Assembly: GCA_017556125.1 (NCBI GenBank)
Contig: JAFZCW010000036.1
Coordinates: forward strand, 1-23,529
Source of the DNA: Clostridia bacterium
GTDB taxonomy: Bacteria; Bacillota_A; Clostridia; Christensenellales; CAG-138
Length of the DNA stretch: 23,529 bases
Direction of reading: 5' to 3'
Shown here one piece after another: positions 1 to 9,689 of the stretch. Made by a program: the position numbers and the translations under genes. A model generated the notes under the pieces. The model was not told the DNA's origin and did not search any database. It was given only the letters and a program-made list of their open reading frames with translations. Position 1 is the first letter of the stretch. Each line of letters starts with the position of its first letter.

Positions 1-1463
1 CAGTTGTCTGATAGCTTATAACCGTTCTTCATGTGCGTGCTTGCTTCGTGCAGCACTTTGTTCAGGGTATCCGTCGTCAGCTCCATGGCTCTTTTGCAGA
101 TCTTCTCATTGGCTTCTTCCATCAGGGACCAGTCCGCCTTTTCCGTTATTTTCCGGTCATATTCCAGTATCGTCTGACGTCCTTCGGTCTGAACTGCGCT
201 GTGATATCTCTGAATCAGCTGAGAACAGTCGGAATAGCACGGATCCGCAAGCGCTCCGATGAGCCGGCTGGTCCAATACAGGTTGTCAGTCGAAACGTCC
301 GTTGATACCTTGCTGAGATATCCAGGCATTTTGGAAACGTTCGCATACAGCGGAACAAAGCACGAGAACGTGGTGGAGCCGAAGCTGATCCACTCGATTC
401 CCCGTAACGCTTCCGGCACGCCGGAGCGAATCTGGCAGATGGACGTCACGCCCGTCCGGTTGATTCCGATCGAGCGGTACATCCCGCGCTTTCCGGTGTC
501 ACGGTTCCGATACGGATCGTAGTCCGTTCCCTGATAATGAGAGGAAAGCAGATACTGTACGTCTTCGACCGTTACCTTCCGTTCCGGCACGAGAGACCAC
601 GGGATATCGTCGCTTTCCGGTCCGAATTCCGCGTTTTCCCCATCCCAGGTATGTGTTTTCGGCGTGAGGTATCTGCCCATAAACCAGGCGCGCGGCGTAT
701 TGTAGATATGGTCCGTATCCAGTCGGGAACCGAAAATATCCCTTGGATTTCCCTTTCCCTCCGTATTCAGGTCCAGATCATGATTTTTTATGAATTCGAG
801 CAGGTCGTCCGAGCAGAGGTGGCCTTCCTTTTTCCCGAATGCATCCCCGAAATCGAACGCATCCATTCCGAACTGGTTCGGATTGATCACCACGCGGTCA
901 TCCGGAACTTTTCTCGCCATCCAGTGGTGCCCGCCGATCGTCTCAAGCCACCAGACCTCGTCGCCGTCATTGAACGCGATCCCGTTGGATTCATAGGTCC
1001 CGTATTTTTCGAGCAGGGAAGCAAGCCTCAGCACGCCCTCCCTCGCAGACCGGATATACGGAAGCACCAGAACGACGATGTCTTCTTCGCCGATGCCTCC
1101 GGGAACCTCTTTTTCTCTGCGGGATTTCGCTTTGCGGTATTCCACCAGGGGATCCGCCGCAAGCACGCGCGGATTGGAGGTAATCGTTTCCGTCGCGGTC
1201 ATTCCGACATTGGCGGCATTGATCCCGGTCGCCGCCCATATGCCCCTGGAGCGGTCTACGCTCGGACATGCCGTGTAACGCATGGGCTCTTCAGGTAGTT
1301 CGATCTCCACATGGGAAATAACGCTTTTATATTTTCTCGGCTGTTTTTTCGGATCTACGACAATGCATTTCTTAATGTCAAAATGACCGTCATCCGTTCT
1401 GGCGATCATGGTGGAATGATCATTGCTGGCGTTTTTTCCGACCAGCACTGTTGTGCATGGCAT
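1..1463 (-). CDS. C69-family dipeptidase (PepD-like), 3' end cut by window edge
   Basis: The reading frame stays open from an ATG at 1463 to the left edge, about 487 codons. The protein begins MPCTTVLVGKNAS. This matches the start of C69 dipeptidases, Ntn hydrolases whose Cys near the N-terminus is the nucleophile; here it is Cys3. Further family-like blocks are a DIVVLVLPYIRSAREGV stretch, then NGIAFNDGDEVWWLETIGG, then INPNQFGMD. The likely role is cytoplasmic hydrolysis of dipeptides. A Shine-Dalgarno AAAGGAG lies about 10 bases upstream of the ATG and supports this start. The gene follows gltX, but a terminator lies between them and I see no clear promoter, so it may depend on read-through. 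The C-terminus is outside the window. Family assignment is firm; substrate preference is unknown. Confidence 0.9.
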   Translation of the reverse strand, partial: MPCTTVLVGKNASNDHSTMIARTDDGHFDIKKCIVVDPKKQPRKYKSVISHVEIELPEEPMRYTACPSVDRSRGIWAATGINAANVGMTATETITSNPRVLAADPLVEYRKAKSRREKEVPGGIGEEDIVVLVLPYIRSAREGVLRLASLLEKYGTYESNGIAFNDGDEVWWLETIGGHHWMARKVPDDRVVINPNQFGMDAFDFGDAFGKKEGHLCSDDLLEFIKNHDLDLNTEGKGNPRDIFGSRLDTDHIYNTPRAWFMGRYLTPKTHTWDGENAEFGPESDDIPWSLVPERKVTVEDVQYLLSSHYQGTDYDPYRNRDTGKRGMYRSIGINRTGVTSICQIRSGVPEALRGIEWISFGSTTFSCFVPLYANVSKMPGYLSKVSTDVSTDNLYWTSRLIGALADPCYSDCSQLIQRYHSAVQTEGRQTILEYDRKITEKADWSLMEEANEKICKRAMELTTDTLNKVLHEASTHMKNGYKLSDN

Positions 1464-1491
1464 AATCTGTTTTCTCCTTTATCCGACCCTT

Positions 1492-1512
1492 TTCCCGGAC
1501 CGCAGCCGGGTT
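1492..1512 (-). other. small hairpin in the leader of the dipeptidase gene
   Basis: On the minus strand, CCCGG and CCGGG flank a 7-base loop between the gltX terminator and the dipeptidase Shine-Dalgarno. No U-tract follows, so it is not a terminator. It may be a 5' mRNA stem or chance. The rest of the 1464-1530 gap shows no convincing promoter. Confidence 0.25.
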
Positions 1513-1530
1513 CTTCCTTTCGTACCTATC

Positions 1531-1558
1531 AAAAAGACCGAGCGCCGTTCAGCGCCCG
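1531..1558 (-). terminator. intrinsic terminator after gltX
   Basis: Read on the minus strand, GGGCGC pairs with GCGCTC around a 6-base loop, with one more C-G pair at the base. TCTTTTTGA follows. It lies about 20 bases past the gltX stop codon, as expected for the end of the glnS-gltX transcript. The stem contains a G-U pair, so termination may be partial. Confidence 0.7.
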
Positions 1559-1577
1559 TTCCTTGTTCTCCGATTGT

Positions 1578-3035
1578 TCAGTACCCTGCCGCGCGGAGTT
1601 TTTCCCTGCCGGCATGAAGCCTTCTGAGAGACTCCTCGCGTCCTATCAGCATGGCGATCTCGATTGCGCCGCCCGGAGTGACTTCCTGCCCTGCCAGCGC
1701 GATCCGGACAGGCCAGAGCATCGTCCCGTTCTTCATGCCGCGCTCCTGGGCCATGCCGAGCAGCAGATCGTGAACGGAGGTCTCGTCCCAAACCGGAAGA
1801 CTCTCCAGCGCGGGTATCGCAAGATCCAGCACGGACGCGGCGACAGCGGAATCCGTTTTGGATTTCTTGTTGGTAAAAAGCGAAATGTCGTAGTCCGGAA
1901 GCTTGGTCAGAAAACCGACGATCCCGGGGATCGCGGTAAAAACGTCGACCCGCTCGTGCAGGCATTTGAACAGAATGGAAGTGTTCATCCCGTCCACGCC
2001 CGCCTGTTTGTAATACGGCATGGCATGCTTTGTAAAATCCTCTTCGGACAGGTTCTTGATATACTGCTGGTTCATCCAGGTCAGCTTCGCTGGATCAAAG
2101 ATCGCCGGCGACTTGCTCATCCCTTCGACACTGAACGCTTTTTCCAGCTCCGGAAGCGTGAAGAACTCTCGCTCGTCGCCCGGATTCCATCCCAGGAGCG
2201 CGACATAATTGACGATCGCCTCGGAGAGGTAACCCTTGTTGATATAGTCCTCGTAATAGGCGTCGCCGTCCCTCTTTGAAAGCTTGTGCTGCGCGTCACG
2301 CATGATCGGCGTCATATGAATATAGACCGGCTTTTCCCAGCCGAACGCTTCATACAGAAGATTGTATTTCGGCGTGGAGGCGAGATATTCGTTGCCGCGC
2401 ATGACATGCGTGATCCCCATGGTATGATCGTCGATCACGTTCGCGAAATTGTAGGTCGGCATCCCGTCCGCCTTGATCAGGATCATGTCGTCCAGTTCGG
2501 AGCAGTCCACGGAGATATGTCCGTAAATGACATCGTCAAACCCTGCCTCTCCGGTTTCCGGAACATTCTGGCGGATGACATAGGGCTCGCCCGCGGCAAG
2601 TCTTCTCTCCACTTCTTCCTTCGGCAGATTCAGGCAGTGTTTGTCATATTTCCAGACTTCGCCCTTCCGCTCGGATTCAGCGCGTCTTTCGTCCAGCTCT
2701 TCCTTCGTGCAGAAACAGTAATAGGCCTTTCCGGCTTCCACGAGCTGCTTGGCGTAAGGCAGATAGAGATCCTTTCGTTCCGACTGGACATACGGGCCGT
2801 AATCGCCGCCGATATCCGGGCCCTCGTCCCATTGGATCCCGATCCCGCGGAGCGTGTTGTAGATCACGTCAACGGCCCCGGGCACAAATCTTGCCTGATC
2901 GGTGTCCTCAATGCGGAGGATGAATCTGCCTCCGTTATGCTTTGCGTAAAGATAGGTATACAGCGCGCTCCGAAGATTGCCGAGATGCATAAACCCGGTC
3001 GGTGACGGCGCAAATCTTGTTCGAACAGTGCTCAT
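1578..3035 (-). CDS. gltX: glutamyl-tRNA synthetase
   Basis: This is a class I aminoacyl-tRNA synthetase of 485 residues, the usual bacterial GluRS length. It ligates glutamate to tRNA-Glu in the cytoplasm. The N-terminal APSPTGFMHLGN carries the HIGH-type signature (HLGN, residues 17-20), and KLSKRDGD at about 251-258 is the KMSKS-type loop. RIEDTDQARF and MPTYNFANVIDDH are typical GluRS blocks. Cys107, Cys109, His133 and Cys134 could form the zinc site seen in some bacterial GluRS. The ATG at 3035 has a GAGGAGG Shine-Dalgarno that overlaps the glnS stop codon, and only 9 bases separate the two genes, so they are almost certainly cotranscribed. Because a GlnRS is encoded next door, this enzyme may be discriminating (tRNA-Glu only); the sequence alone does not show that. 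Confidence 0.97.
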   Translation of the reverse strand: MSTVRTRFAPSPTGFMHLGNLRSALYTYLYAKHNGGRFILRIEDTDQARFVPGAVDVIYNTLRGIGIQWDEGPDIGGDYGPYVQSERKDLYLPYAKQLVEAGKAYYCFCTKEELDERRAESERKGEVWKYDKHCLNLPKEEVERRLAAGEPYVIRQNVPETGEAGFDDVIYGHISVDCSELDDMILIKADGMPTYNFANVIDDHTMGITHVMRGNEYLASTPKYNLLYEAFGWEKPVYIHMTPIMRDAQHKLSKRDGDAYYEDYINKGYLSEAIVNYVALLGWNPGDEREFFTLPELEKAFSVEGMSKSPAIFDPAKLTWMNQQYIKNLSEEDFTKHAMPYYKQAGVDGMNTSILFKCLHERVDVFTAIPGIVGFLTKLPDYDISLFTNKKSKTDSAVAASVLDLAIPALESLPVWDETSVHDLLLGMAQERGMKNGTMLWPVRIALAGQEVTPGGAIEIAMLIGREESLRRLHAGREKLRAAGY

Positions 3036-3044
3036 GGATCCTCC

Positions 3045-4682
3045 TCAGATTTTAAAACTGTCTTTCAGTCCGACCGTCCTGTTGAATACCGGCCGTTCGG
3101 GCACCGAATCCGCATCCTTGCAGAAATAGCCGATGCGCATAAACTGGAATGTGTCCCCCGGCACAGCCGTGTTCACGGCAGGCTCGACATATCCGTCGCA
3201 GACCGTCAGAGAGGCAGGGTTCAGGCGCTCCGTAAATGCCAGCTCCGGATCCGCCTCCGGATCCAGCAGCTCTTCATACAGCCGGAATTCCGCGGGAACG
3301 GCGCTCGTTCTCGGAACGAACTGGAGCGTTCCTTTCACCTTGCGCTCGCATTCTCCTCCCCTGGTCTCGGGATCATATGTCACATGGACAGCCGTAACGA
3401 CTCCTTCGTCGCTCGTCTCCCAGCCGGTGCATTTGACAACGTACGCACCCTTCAGCCGGACCTCGCCGTCCGGTTTCAGCCGGAAGTATTTCTTCGGGGG
3501 ATCAATGGAGAAGTCCTCGCGGTCGATATACAGCTCTTTTTCAAATAGGACCGGATGCGTACCCGCTTCCGGATTTCCGGGCAGGTTCTCCACCTGGAAC
3601 TCCTCTGTCTTTCCTTCTTCCCAGTTGTCCACAACGACCCGGAGCGGATTGATGACCGCCATATAACGGAAGGCGTGCGCGTTCAGATCCTCGCGGACGC
3701 AGTGCTCCAGCATTGCGGTCTCCACAACGGAATCCGCCTTCGCGACGCCGACCCGCTCCAGAAAATCACGGATCGAAGCCGCCGTATATCCTCTCCGCCG
3801 CATGGCGCACAGTGTCGGCATTCTCGGATCGTCCCAGCCGCTCACATAGTTTTCCTCAACGAGCTGCCGGAGATAGCGTTTGCTCATGACGGTATTCGTC
3901 AGATTCAGCCTCGCGAACTCGATCTGTCGGGGCCTGTTCTCAAAGCCGCATTTTTCGACCACCCAGTCATACAGCGGGCGGTGCGCCTCATATTCGAGCG
4001 AGCAGAGGGAATGCGTGACGCCTTCGATCGCGTCCTGAATGGGATGCGCGAAATCATACATCGGATAAATGCACCATTTGTCTCCGGTCTGGTGATGACT
4101 GACATGCTTGATCCGGTACAGGGCGGGATCCCGCATGTTGATATTCGGGGAAGCCATGTCGATCTTCGCGCGCAGCGTCCGCGCACCGTCCTCGAACTCC
4201 CCGTTCTTCATCCGTTCGAACAGATCCAGGTTTTCCTCTACGCTTCTGTTCCGGTAGGGACTGTTTTGTCCCGGTTCCGTCAGAGTACCCCTGTATTCGC
4301 GCATTTCGTCCTTGGAAAGGTCGTCCACATACGCGAGCCCCTTTTTGATCAGCTCCACCGCCAGCTCATAGCAGCGGTCAAAGTAGGAAGACCCGAAAAG
4401 CAGTTTATCCCAGTGGAACCCGAGCCATTTGATGTCTTCCTCGATGGCGTCCACATACTCCGTATCTTCCTTGGCGGGGTTCGTGTCATCGAAACGCAGA
4501 TTGCAGCTTCCTCCGTACTGTTCGGCGATCCCGAAATCGATGCACAGGGCCTTCGCGTGTCCGATATGAAGGTATCCGTTCGGCTCCGGCGGGAATCTGG
4601 TCTTGATACGCGGCCCCTTCTCGCGAATATCCGCTTCTATGATCTCTTCAATGAAATTTTTGCTTTTCGGTGCTTCTTCCAT
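3045..4682 (-). CDS. glnS: glutaminyl-tRNA synthetase
   Basis: This class I synthetase of 545 residues charges tRNA-Gln with glutamine directly. [17 protein letters not shown] contains HIGH at residues 39-42. The GlnRS-specific blocks [12 protein letters not shown] and [20 protein letters not shown] follow, and [11 protein letters not shown] (265-275) is the KMSKS-type loop. The C-terminal half has the beta-barrel anticodon-binding region, including [20 protein letters not shown]. The ATG at 4682 has GGAGGG upstream, and a SigA-type promoter precedes it. Many Firmicutes lack GlnRS and make Gln-tRNA through GatCAB; this gene indicates the direct route, and in Clostridia glnS is generally regarded as acquired by transfer. 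No composition break is obvious by eye. Confidence 0.97.
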   Translation of the reverse strand: MEEAPKSKNFIEEIIEADIREKGPRIKTRFPPEPNGYLHIGHAKALCIDFGIAEQYGGSCNLRFDDTNPAKEDTEYVDAIEEDIKWLGFHWDKLLFGSSYFDRCYELAVELIKKGLAYVDDLSKDEMREYRGTLTEPGQNSPYRNRSVEENLDLFERMKNGEFEDGARTLRAKIDMASPNINMRDPALYRIKHVSHHQTGDKWCIYPMYDFAHPIQDAIEGVTHSLCSLEYEAHRPLYDWVVEKCGFENRPRQIEFARLNLTNTVMSKRYLRQLVEENYVSGWDDPRMPTLCAMRRRGYTAASIRDFLERVGVAKADSVVETAMLEHCVREDLNAHAFRYMAVINPLRVVVDNWEEGKTEEFQVENLPGNPEAGTHPVLFEKELYIDREDFSIDPPKKYFRLKPDGEVRLKGAYVVKCTGWETSDEGVVTAVHVTYDPETRGGECERKVKGTLQFVPRTSAVPAEFRLYEELLDPEADPELAFTERLNPASLTVCDGYVEPAVNTAVPGDTFQFMRIGYFCKDADSVPERPVFNRTVGLKDSFKI

Positions 4683-4724
4683 ATTCCCTCCGAGTCACGT
4701 CATATCATATAAGTTCAATTTATT

Positions 4725-4754
4725 ATGATATCGTCATACCGTTCCGGTTGTCAA
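4725..4754 (-). promoter_or_regulatory. SigA-type promoter of glnS-gltX
   Basis: On the minus strand, -35 TTGACA (4754-4749), an 18-base spacer and -10 TATCAT (4730-4725) lie about 43 bases before the glnS start. The -35 is a perfect consensus match and the -10 matches 5 of 6. An imperfect dyad, ATATCAT (4712-4718) and ATGATAT (4725-4731), covers the -10 and the expected start of transcription and could be an operator. Confidence 0.75.
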
Positions 4755-4774
4755 TTCGCGACGGCCCGGGCAAC

Positions 4775-4802
4775 AGAAAACGCCGCGCAGAACGCGCGGC
4801 GC
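4775..4802 (-). terminator. strong intrinsic terminator after the parvulin-like gene
   Basis: On the minus strand, CGCCGCGC (4801-4794) pairs perfectly with GCGCGGCG (4788-4781) around a 5-base loop and is followed by TTTTCTGTTG. It lies just past the stop codon of the lipoprotein gene and ends the pth-mfd-lipoprotein operon. It also insulates that operon from the glnS promoter immediately downstream. Confidence 0.92.
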
Positions 4803-4820
4803 AATGTCCTTCTGTAATGC

Positions 4821-6200
4821 TTATTTTCCAACGGGACGGTACGCGTCCGGATACAGTGTCACGATGCTCCTGTCGGCTGTCCATTCGTCCTGCGTCGTCT
4901 GCCAGACTTCCTCCTGCTTTTCGGCAAGCGCCAGTTTGGTCACGGCCTCGCGGATGTCCTCCAGCTTTTTCTGCCCGGGCGTTTCTTCTCCCACCATATA
5001 GATGATATGGTACATATCGTCTTCGGAAATGATCTCCGAATACTCGCCGGCCTTCAAACCGGAAGCAGCCTCGCGGATGGCCTCGCTCCAGTAACCGTCT
5101 TCATCCGTCAGAAGGATCAGATATCCTTTCTCGCCGATCTCCGGATACGCCGTATAGACCGTATCCTCGTTGTATTCCGCAAACACCTCATCGAATGAGC
5201 TTCCGCCCTGAAGTTTTTCAAACGCGTCCTGGATCTTCTCCCTGGCTTCGCAGACATACTCTTCCTGCATGACGTCCGCTGAAGCTTTCCTGTCCGCATA
5301 ATCCTTCTCTATTTCGGCAATCCTGTCACTGTTTTCCGATCCGGAGAGAACCAGCTTTCCGTATTCCGCCTCAAGACTGGCCATCTCCGAGCGGATCGAC
5401 TCATAGCTCTCGTCGATCGCGCCTTCCGGCTGGATGGTCAGGACTTTGATCCTCGCATAGTTTTCGGGAACAACGACCACGATATCGCCGGCTCCCATCT
5501 CATAGTCCATCTCGCCGCTCAGATACTGCGTGGGGTCTTCCATCGTCACGGTCTGGTCCTCGAGAAGGGCGTCATAGTATGCCTGCACCTCTTCCGCGGA
5601 CACTTCCGCCCCTTCCTTGACCAGATTCTCAAGGTTCTGGTTGGCATACGTCTCCTCATAATAATGACGGAGATAATGCATGTATTCCTCGAAGCCCATA
5701 TCCCATCCGTAGCTCTGCAGATCCGCATTGATCAGATTGATGGCCGCCTCGCGCGCCTTGCTGTCGGAAGGATCGCCTCCTTCTTCCAGATAATAATTGA
5801 TCAGATTGGATTCTTCTTCCGCGAGCGTCTGTTCAAGCTCTTTCTCCTGCTCTTCCGTCAGTTTATCGCAGCCGTTTTCCTTCGCTTTTACTGTTAGGAT
5901 CTGCGTTTTGACGAGCATTTCCATGACGGTATCCTGAACGGTCTCGATGTCCGCGTCCTCCGTTGGAGCAGGCTGTCCGTAATACGAAAACATCTGTATG
6001 TATTCGTTGTAGGCGTCCTCCACATCGCCGACCGTAATGACTTCGTCGCCAACCGTTGCCGCCGTCGCGTCACGGTCAATCTCGGAATTGACCTGAACCG
6101 TCTCCATCTTGTCTGCCGGATCTTTCGAGGAACAGGCACAGACGGAAACGAGCATCAGAGCGCAGACGAGCAGGGCCGTCATCTTCTTCAGTACATGCAT
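4821..6200 (-). CDS. parvulin-like (SurA/PrsA-type) exported lipoprotein
   Basis: About 459 residues. The N-terminus MHVLKKMTALLVCALMLV is a signal peptide ending in VCAC, so Cys23 would be the lipidated residue; Cys at -2 of the lipobox is unusual. A SurA-N-like helical region follows (ATVGDEVITVGDVEDAYNEY). The C-terminal half resembles a PpiC/parvulin rotamase fold: SFDEVFAEYNEDT, SEAIREAASGLKAGEYSEII and MYHIIYMVGEE. Between the first strand (YARIKVLTIQP) and that block sits a charged, probably coiled-coil insert of about 60 residues. The likely role is folding of exported proteins at the outer face of the membrane. I chose the ATG at 6200 because GAGGAG lies 9 bases upstream. The in-frame ATG at 6227 would put a charged MEYYEETKR before the signal peptide and has no good ribosome site. 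Location after pth-mfd matches the common clostridial order. Isomerase activity is unproven. Confidence 0.85.
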   Translation of the reverse strand: MHVLKKMTALLVCALMLVSVCACSSKDPADKMETVQVNSEIDRDATAATVGDEVITVGDVEDAYNEYIQMFSYYGQPAPTEDADIETVQDTVMEMLVKTQILTVKAKENGCDKLTEEQEKELEQTLAEEESNLINYYLEEGGDPSDSKAREAAINLINADLQSYGWDMGFEEYMHYLRHYYEETYANQNLENLVKEGAEVSAEEVQAYYDALLEDQTVTMEDPTQYLSGEMDYEMGAGDIVVVVPENYARIKVLTIQPEGAIDESYESIRSEMASLEAEYGKLVLSGSENSDRIAEIEKDYADRKASADVMQEEYVCEAREKIQDAFEKLQGGSSFDEVFAEYNEDTVYTAYPEIGEKGYLILLTDEDGYWSEAIREAASGLKAGEYSEIISEDDMYHIIYMVGEETPGQKKLEDIREAVTKLALAEKQEEVWQTTQDEWTADRSIVTLYPDAYRPVGK

Positions 6201-6248
6201 TCTTTTTGTCTCCTCATAATATTCCATAATCCTATTGCATTATAAACA

Positions 6249-9200
6249 TCAGGTTGTGGCAACACAATGTCCAATCGTGTAAATAAATTGTGGCAATTCC
6301 GCAATGATCCGGTCTGTCGGTTCCTTTCTTCTTGAAAGGACGATCGAGAGAGGTTCCGACGCAACGATGCGCGCGCCCCTGATCTGGGAGACCGCGCTGA
6401 TCAGCATTTCTCCGTCGAGCGACGCGCTCTCGGAAAACTGGAGCCGCGTCTCCTTTTCGCTGACCGTAACCTTGGACAGACACGCCCTGGCGGCGTAATG
6501 CTTGATCAGCGCGATCCGGAACAGATTCCGCACTGCGTCCGGTATCTCGCCGTACCGGTCCTCGATCTCCTCCTCAAGCAGCAGTTCCTGCTCCTTGCTG
6601 TCCACGTCCGCGATTCTGCGGTACAGTTCCATCCTCTGGCCCTCACCGGACACATACTCCTTCGGAATATGCGCGTTCAGCGGGATCTCGACCGAAACGT
6701 CCGTCTCAAACTCGCCCGGTTCGCCACGCGCCTCTTTCAGTTCGTTCCGGATGATCTTCAGATAATACTCATATCCTATATCCGCAATATGCCCGTGCTG
6801 CTCCGCCCCGAGAAGGCTCCCCGCTCCGCGGATCTCCAGGTCTCTCATAGCGAGTTGGAAACCCGCGCCGAACTGCGTGAATTCCCGGATCGCCCGCAGC
6901 CTTTTCTGCGCCTTCTCGCTCAGAGAACGGCCGCTCTGGACGGTCAGATAGGCATAGCCGAGCCGGTTGCTTCTTCCGATCCTCCCTCTCAGCTGGTAAA
7001 GCTGCGCAAGCCCGAACCTGTCGGCGTCCAGAACGATCATCGTATTGGCGTTCGGAATGTCCAGTCCGCTCTCGATTATGGTGGAACAGAGCAGGATGTC
7101 CGCTTCTTTCTCCATGAAGGAGATCATCGCCTTTTCCAGCGCCCGCTCGTTCATCTGTCCGTGTGCGGTGATGACGGTGGCGGAAGGAACCAGTTCCCGC
7201 AGGTGAGCGGCGATCCCCTCAAAATTCTGCACCCGGTTCGACACGACATAGACCTGTCCGCCCCGGGCGATCTCTTTCGTGATCGCGTCCGTCACAAGCC
7301 CGTCCGTATATTCGAGCACGACTGTCTGGACGGGATACCTCCCCTCCGGGGGCGTGCCGAGCACGCTGATGTCCCGGATTCCGGTCATCGAAAGATTGAG
7401 CGTTCTCGGAATCGGCGTGGCGGTCAGCGTCAGCACGTCGATCTGCTGCCGGATCGCCTTGATCTGTTCCTTGTGATTCACGCCGAAGCGGTGCTCCTCG
7501 TCGATAATCAGCAGCCCCAGATCCTTGAACTGTACGCTTTTTGACAGCAGGGCATGCGTCCCGATCGCAATATCGATCTGGCCGTCCCTCAGTTTCTGCC
7601 GGATCGCTTCCATTTCCTTTCTGGTCTTGAACCGGGACAGGCAGGCGATCCTGACGGGGAAATCCGCAAACCGTTCCCTGAACGTATTGTAGTGCTGTTC
7701 GGCAAGAATCGTTGTCGGGACGAGCAGCGCCACCTGTTTGGAATCCTGCACTGCCTTGAACGCCGCGCGCAGGGCGATCTCCGTTTTTCCGTATCCTACA
7801 TCTCCGCACAGGAGACGGTCCATCGGTCTGGGTTTTTCCATGTCCGCCTTGATTTCCGTCATGCTCTGGATCTGATCCGGCGTTTCCGTATACGGAAATC
7901 TTTCTTCCAGCTGCTTCTGCCAGGCGCTGTCAGGCGAAAACGCATGTCCTTTGATCTGTGTCCTTGCGGCATACAGCGCCGCAAGGTCCACCGCCAGTTT
8001 TCTGGCAGCTTCTTTTGCTCTTCTTACCCTTCCCTGCCATTCCGTTCCCCCGAGCCTTGAAAGGCTGGGAACGGTATCCTCGTCGCCGCCTCCGATATAT
8101 TTCTGGACTCTGTCCATGTTTTCCGTCGGGACATACAGCCTGTCTCCGCCGTGATACTCGATCAGAAGATAATCGCGGGTATTCCCTTCCGTCGTGAGAG
8201 GCTCTATTCCGATAAATCTGCCGATCCCGTATGTTTCGTGAACGACGTAGTCTCCGTGCGACAGATCGGAAAGAAGGATCGATTTCCGGCTTCCGCTCTT
8301 CCGTTTATGGATATTCTTTTTCCCGAACAGGTCCGTCGCCCCGAGGACGACACACTTCAGCGACGGGTAATAGAATCCGGAAAGCAGGTCTTCATGCGTG
8401 ATCCAGATCTCCGAAAAGCAGTCCGTCCGCTCGATCTTCTCCGTAACCCCGACAGAGATCCCGCTGTCCCTCAGCTGCTCTGCAAGCGATTCCGCGTGTT
8501 CTCCCGCGTAAAGGATGACGGCGTTTCCGTCCGCTCTCCAACGTTCCGTATCCGCTGCCAGTTCCTTGATATCGCCCATGTATTTCGGCGCGGGCCGGGT
8601 CGTGAACTGAACGACCTCCTTCGGTGCGAACCGGGGATGCGACCGCAGAAACGCGTACATCACGGCGGTAGAGGGTCCCGAAAGTCTGTCCAGTATCTCC
8701 TCCTGCGAAGCCATAAGGCCCCACTGAAGGGGGTTTCCCTCCTGGCGGTCCAGCATGGTCGTCACCGTTTCGCTGAAAGTCAGCTCCGCGGTCTTGGCCG
8801 CTTCTTCCACCCTGGACGGCTCATCCAGGATGATGACGGTATCGGCGGGAAGATAATCCAGCAGCACATCCGTTTCAGGGTACAGCATGGGCAGAAGCGC
8901 CTCCGCTCCCGCGCAGGACTGTCCGAGTTCCCACATGGCCCTCTGCGCTTCAAATCCTGTATCGTTCTCCGTCAGTTTCATGGCGCGGGCGACCGCTTCA
9001 TGCCCCTGCGGGACCTCATAGGCGGGAGATATCAGCAGTTCCGTCCGCTGCCTGACGGAAATCTGCGTCACCGGATCGAATTCCCGCATCTGGTCCACCG
9101 TATCCCCCCAGAATTCGACTCTGACGGGATACCTTTCCTGCGGGGGATAGATGTCGACGAGATCTCCCCTCGCGGCCACCTGCCCGCGCGATTCGACCAG

Positions 9201-9689
9201 TTCAACCCGTTCGTATCCAGCGCGGCACAGCTTTTCCACCAGCTGCCGCGGTTCCGCCGTGTCGCCGCTCCGGATCAGGAAGCACTGTTCGCGGAACGCC
9301 TGCTTCGGCGCAAGCTTCTGAAGAACCGCTTCGATCGAGCAGAGGATGACCGGTCTGTCACAGGTCACCGCCCTTGTAAGCGTTCCCACCCTCTGGATGC
9401 TCCGGTCATCGGAGACATTCAGAACATGCACCAGCGGAACGTCCCGCGGGAGAAAAAGAGCAGCCTCCTGGCAGAAGCCTCTCGTCATTTCCCACATTTC
9501 CATCGCTCCGGTGTCCGTGGCGCAGATATACAGTACCGGCCGCTTCTCTCCCGCGCAGGCGACCAGATGCGCCTTTCCGGCATCCTGGAGTCCGAACACC
9601 GCGACAGGGCCGCCGCCTTTCCCGACGGCTTCGTCAAACCGTCTGAATTCCGGCATATTATCCAGTATTTTGCAAAGAGGATTGTTCAT
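6249..9689 (-). CDS. mfd: transcription-repair coupling factor
   Basis: Full-length Mfd of 1146 residues, an SF2 translocase that releases stalled RNA polymerase and recruits UvrA for nucleotide excision repair. The N-terminal third is UvrB-like, with the expected degenerate nucleotide site (VFGLQDAGKA). The RNA-polymerase-interacting domain lies around 475-535 (YVVHETYGIGRFIGIEPL to RLYVPTENMDRVQKYIG). The translocase has Walker A GDVGYGKTE at about 629-637, the DEEH box at 730-733, TATPIPRTL, and RGRIGR at about 901-906. The C-terminal TRCF domain follows. The ATG at 9689 is preceded by AAAGGA. The gap to the downstream lipoprotein gene is 48 bases with no terminator, so the genes are probably cotranscribed. 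Nothing appears damaged. Confidence 0.98.
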   Translation of the reverse strand: MNNPLCKILDNMPEFRRFDEAVGKGGGPVAVFGLQDAGKAHLVACAGEKRPVLYICATDTGAMEMWEMTRGFCQEAALFLPRDVPLVHVLNVSDDRSIQRVGTLTRAVTCDRPVILCSIEAVLQKLAPKQAFREQCFLIRSGDTAEPRQLVEKLCRAGYERVELVESRGQVAARGDLVDIYPPQERYPVRVEFWGDTVDQMREFDPVTQISVRQRTELLISPAYEVPQGHEAVARAMKLTENDTGFEAQRAMWELGQSCAGAEALLPMLYPETDVLLDYLPADTVIILDEPSRVEEAAKTAELTFSETVTTMLDRQEGNPLQWGLMASQEEILDRLSGPSTAVMYAFLRSHPRFAPKEVVQFTTRPAPKYMGDIKELAADTERWRADGNAVILYAGEHAESLAEQLRDSGISVGVTEKIERTDCFSEIWITHEDLLSGFYYPSLKCVVLGATDLFGKKNIHKRKSGSRKSILLSDLSHGDYVVHETYGIGRFIGIEPLTTEGNTRDYLLIEYHGGDRLYVPTENMDRVQKYIGGGDEDTVPSLSRLGGTEWQGRVRRAKEAARKLAVDLAALYAARTQIKGHAFSPDSAWQKQLEERFPYTETPDQIQSMTEIKADMEKPRPMDRLLCGDVGYGKTEIALRAAFKAVQDSKQVALLVPTTILAEQHYNTFRERFADFPVRIACLSRFKTRKEMEAIRQKLRDGQIDIAIGTHALLSKSVQFKDLGLLIIDEEHRFGVNHKEQIKAIRQQIDVLTLTATPIPRTLNLSMTGIRDISVLGTPPEGRYPVQTVVLEYTDGLVTDAITKEIARGGQVYVVSNRVQNFEGIAAHLRELVPSATVITAHGQMNERALEKAMISFMEKEADILLCSTIIESGLDIPNANTMIVLDADRFGLAQLYQLRGRIGRSNRLGYAYLTVQSGRSLSEKAQKRLRAIREFTQFGAGFQLAMRDLEIRGAGSLLGAEQHGHIADIGYEYYLKIIRNELKEARGEPGEFETDVSVEIPLNAHIPKEYVSGEGQRMELYRRIADVDSKEQELLLEEEIEDRYGEIPDAVRNLFRIALIKHYAARACLSKVTVSEKETRLQFSESASLDGEMLISAVSQIRGARIVASEPLSIVLSRRKEPTDRIIAELPQFIYTIGHCVATT

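Noticed and set aside
537..1298. A 253-codon plus-strand frame at the left end
   Set aside because: The minus strand here encodes a continuous C69 dipeptidase with family motifs and a ribosome site; the plus frame is its shadow.
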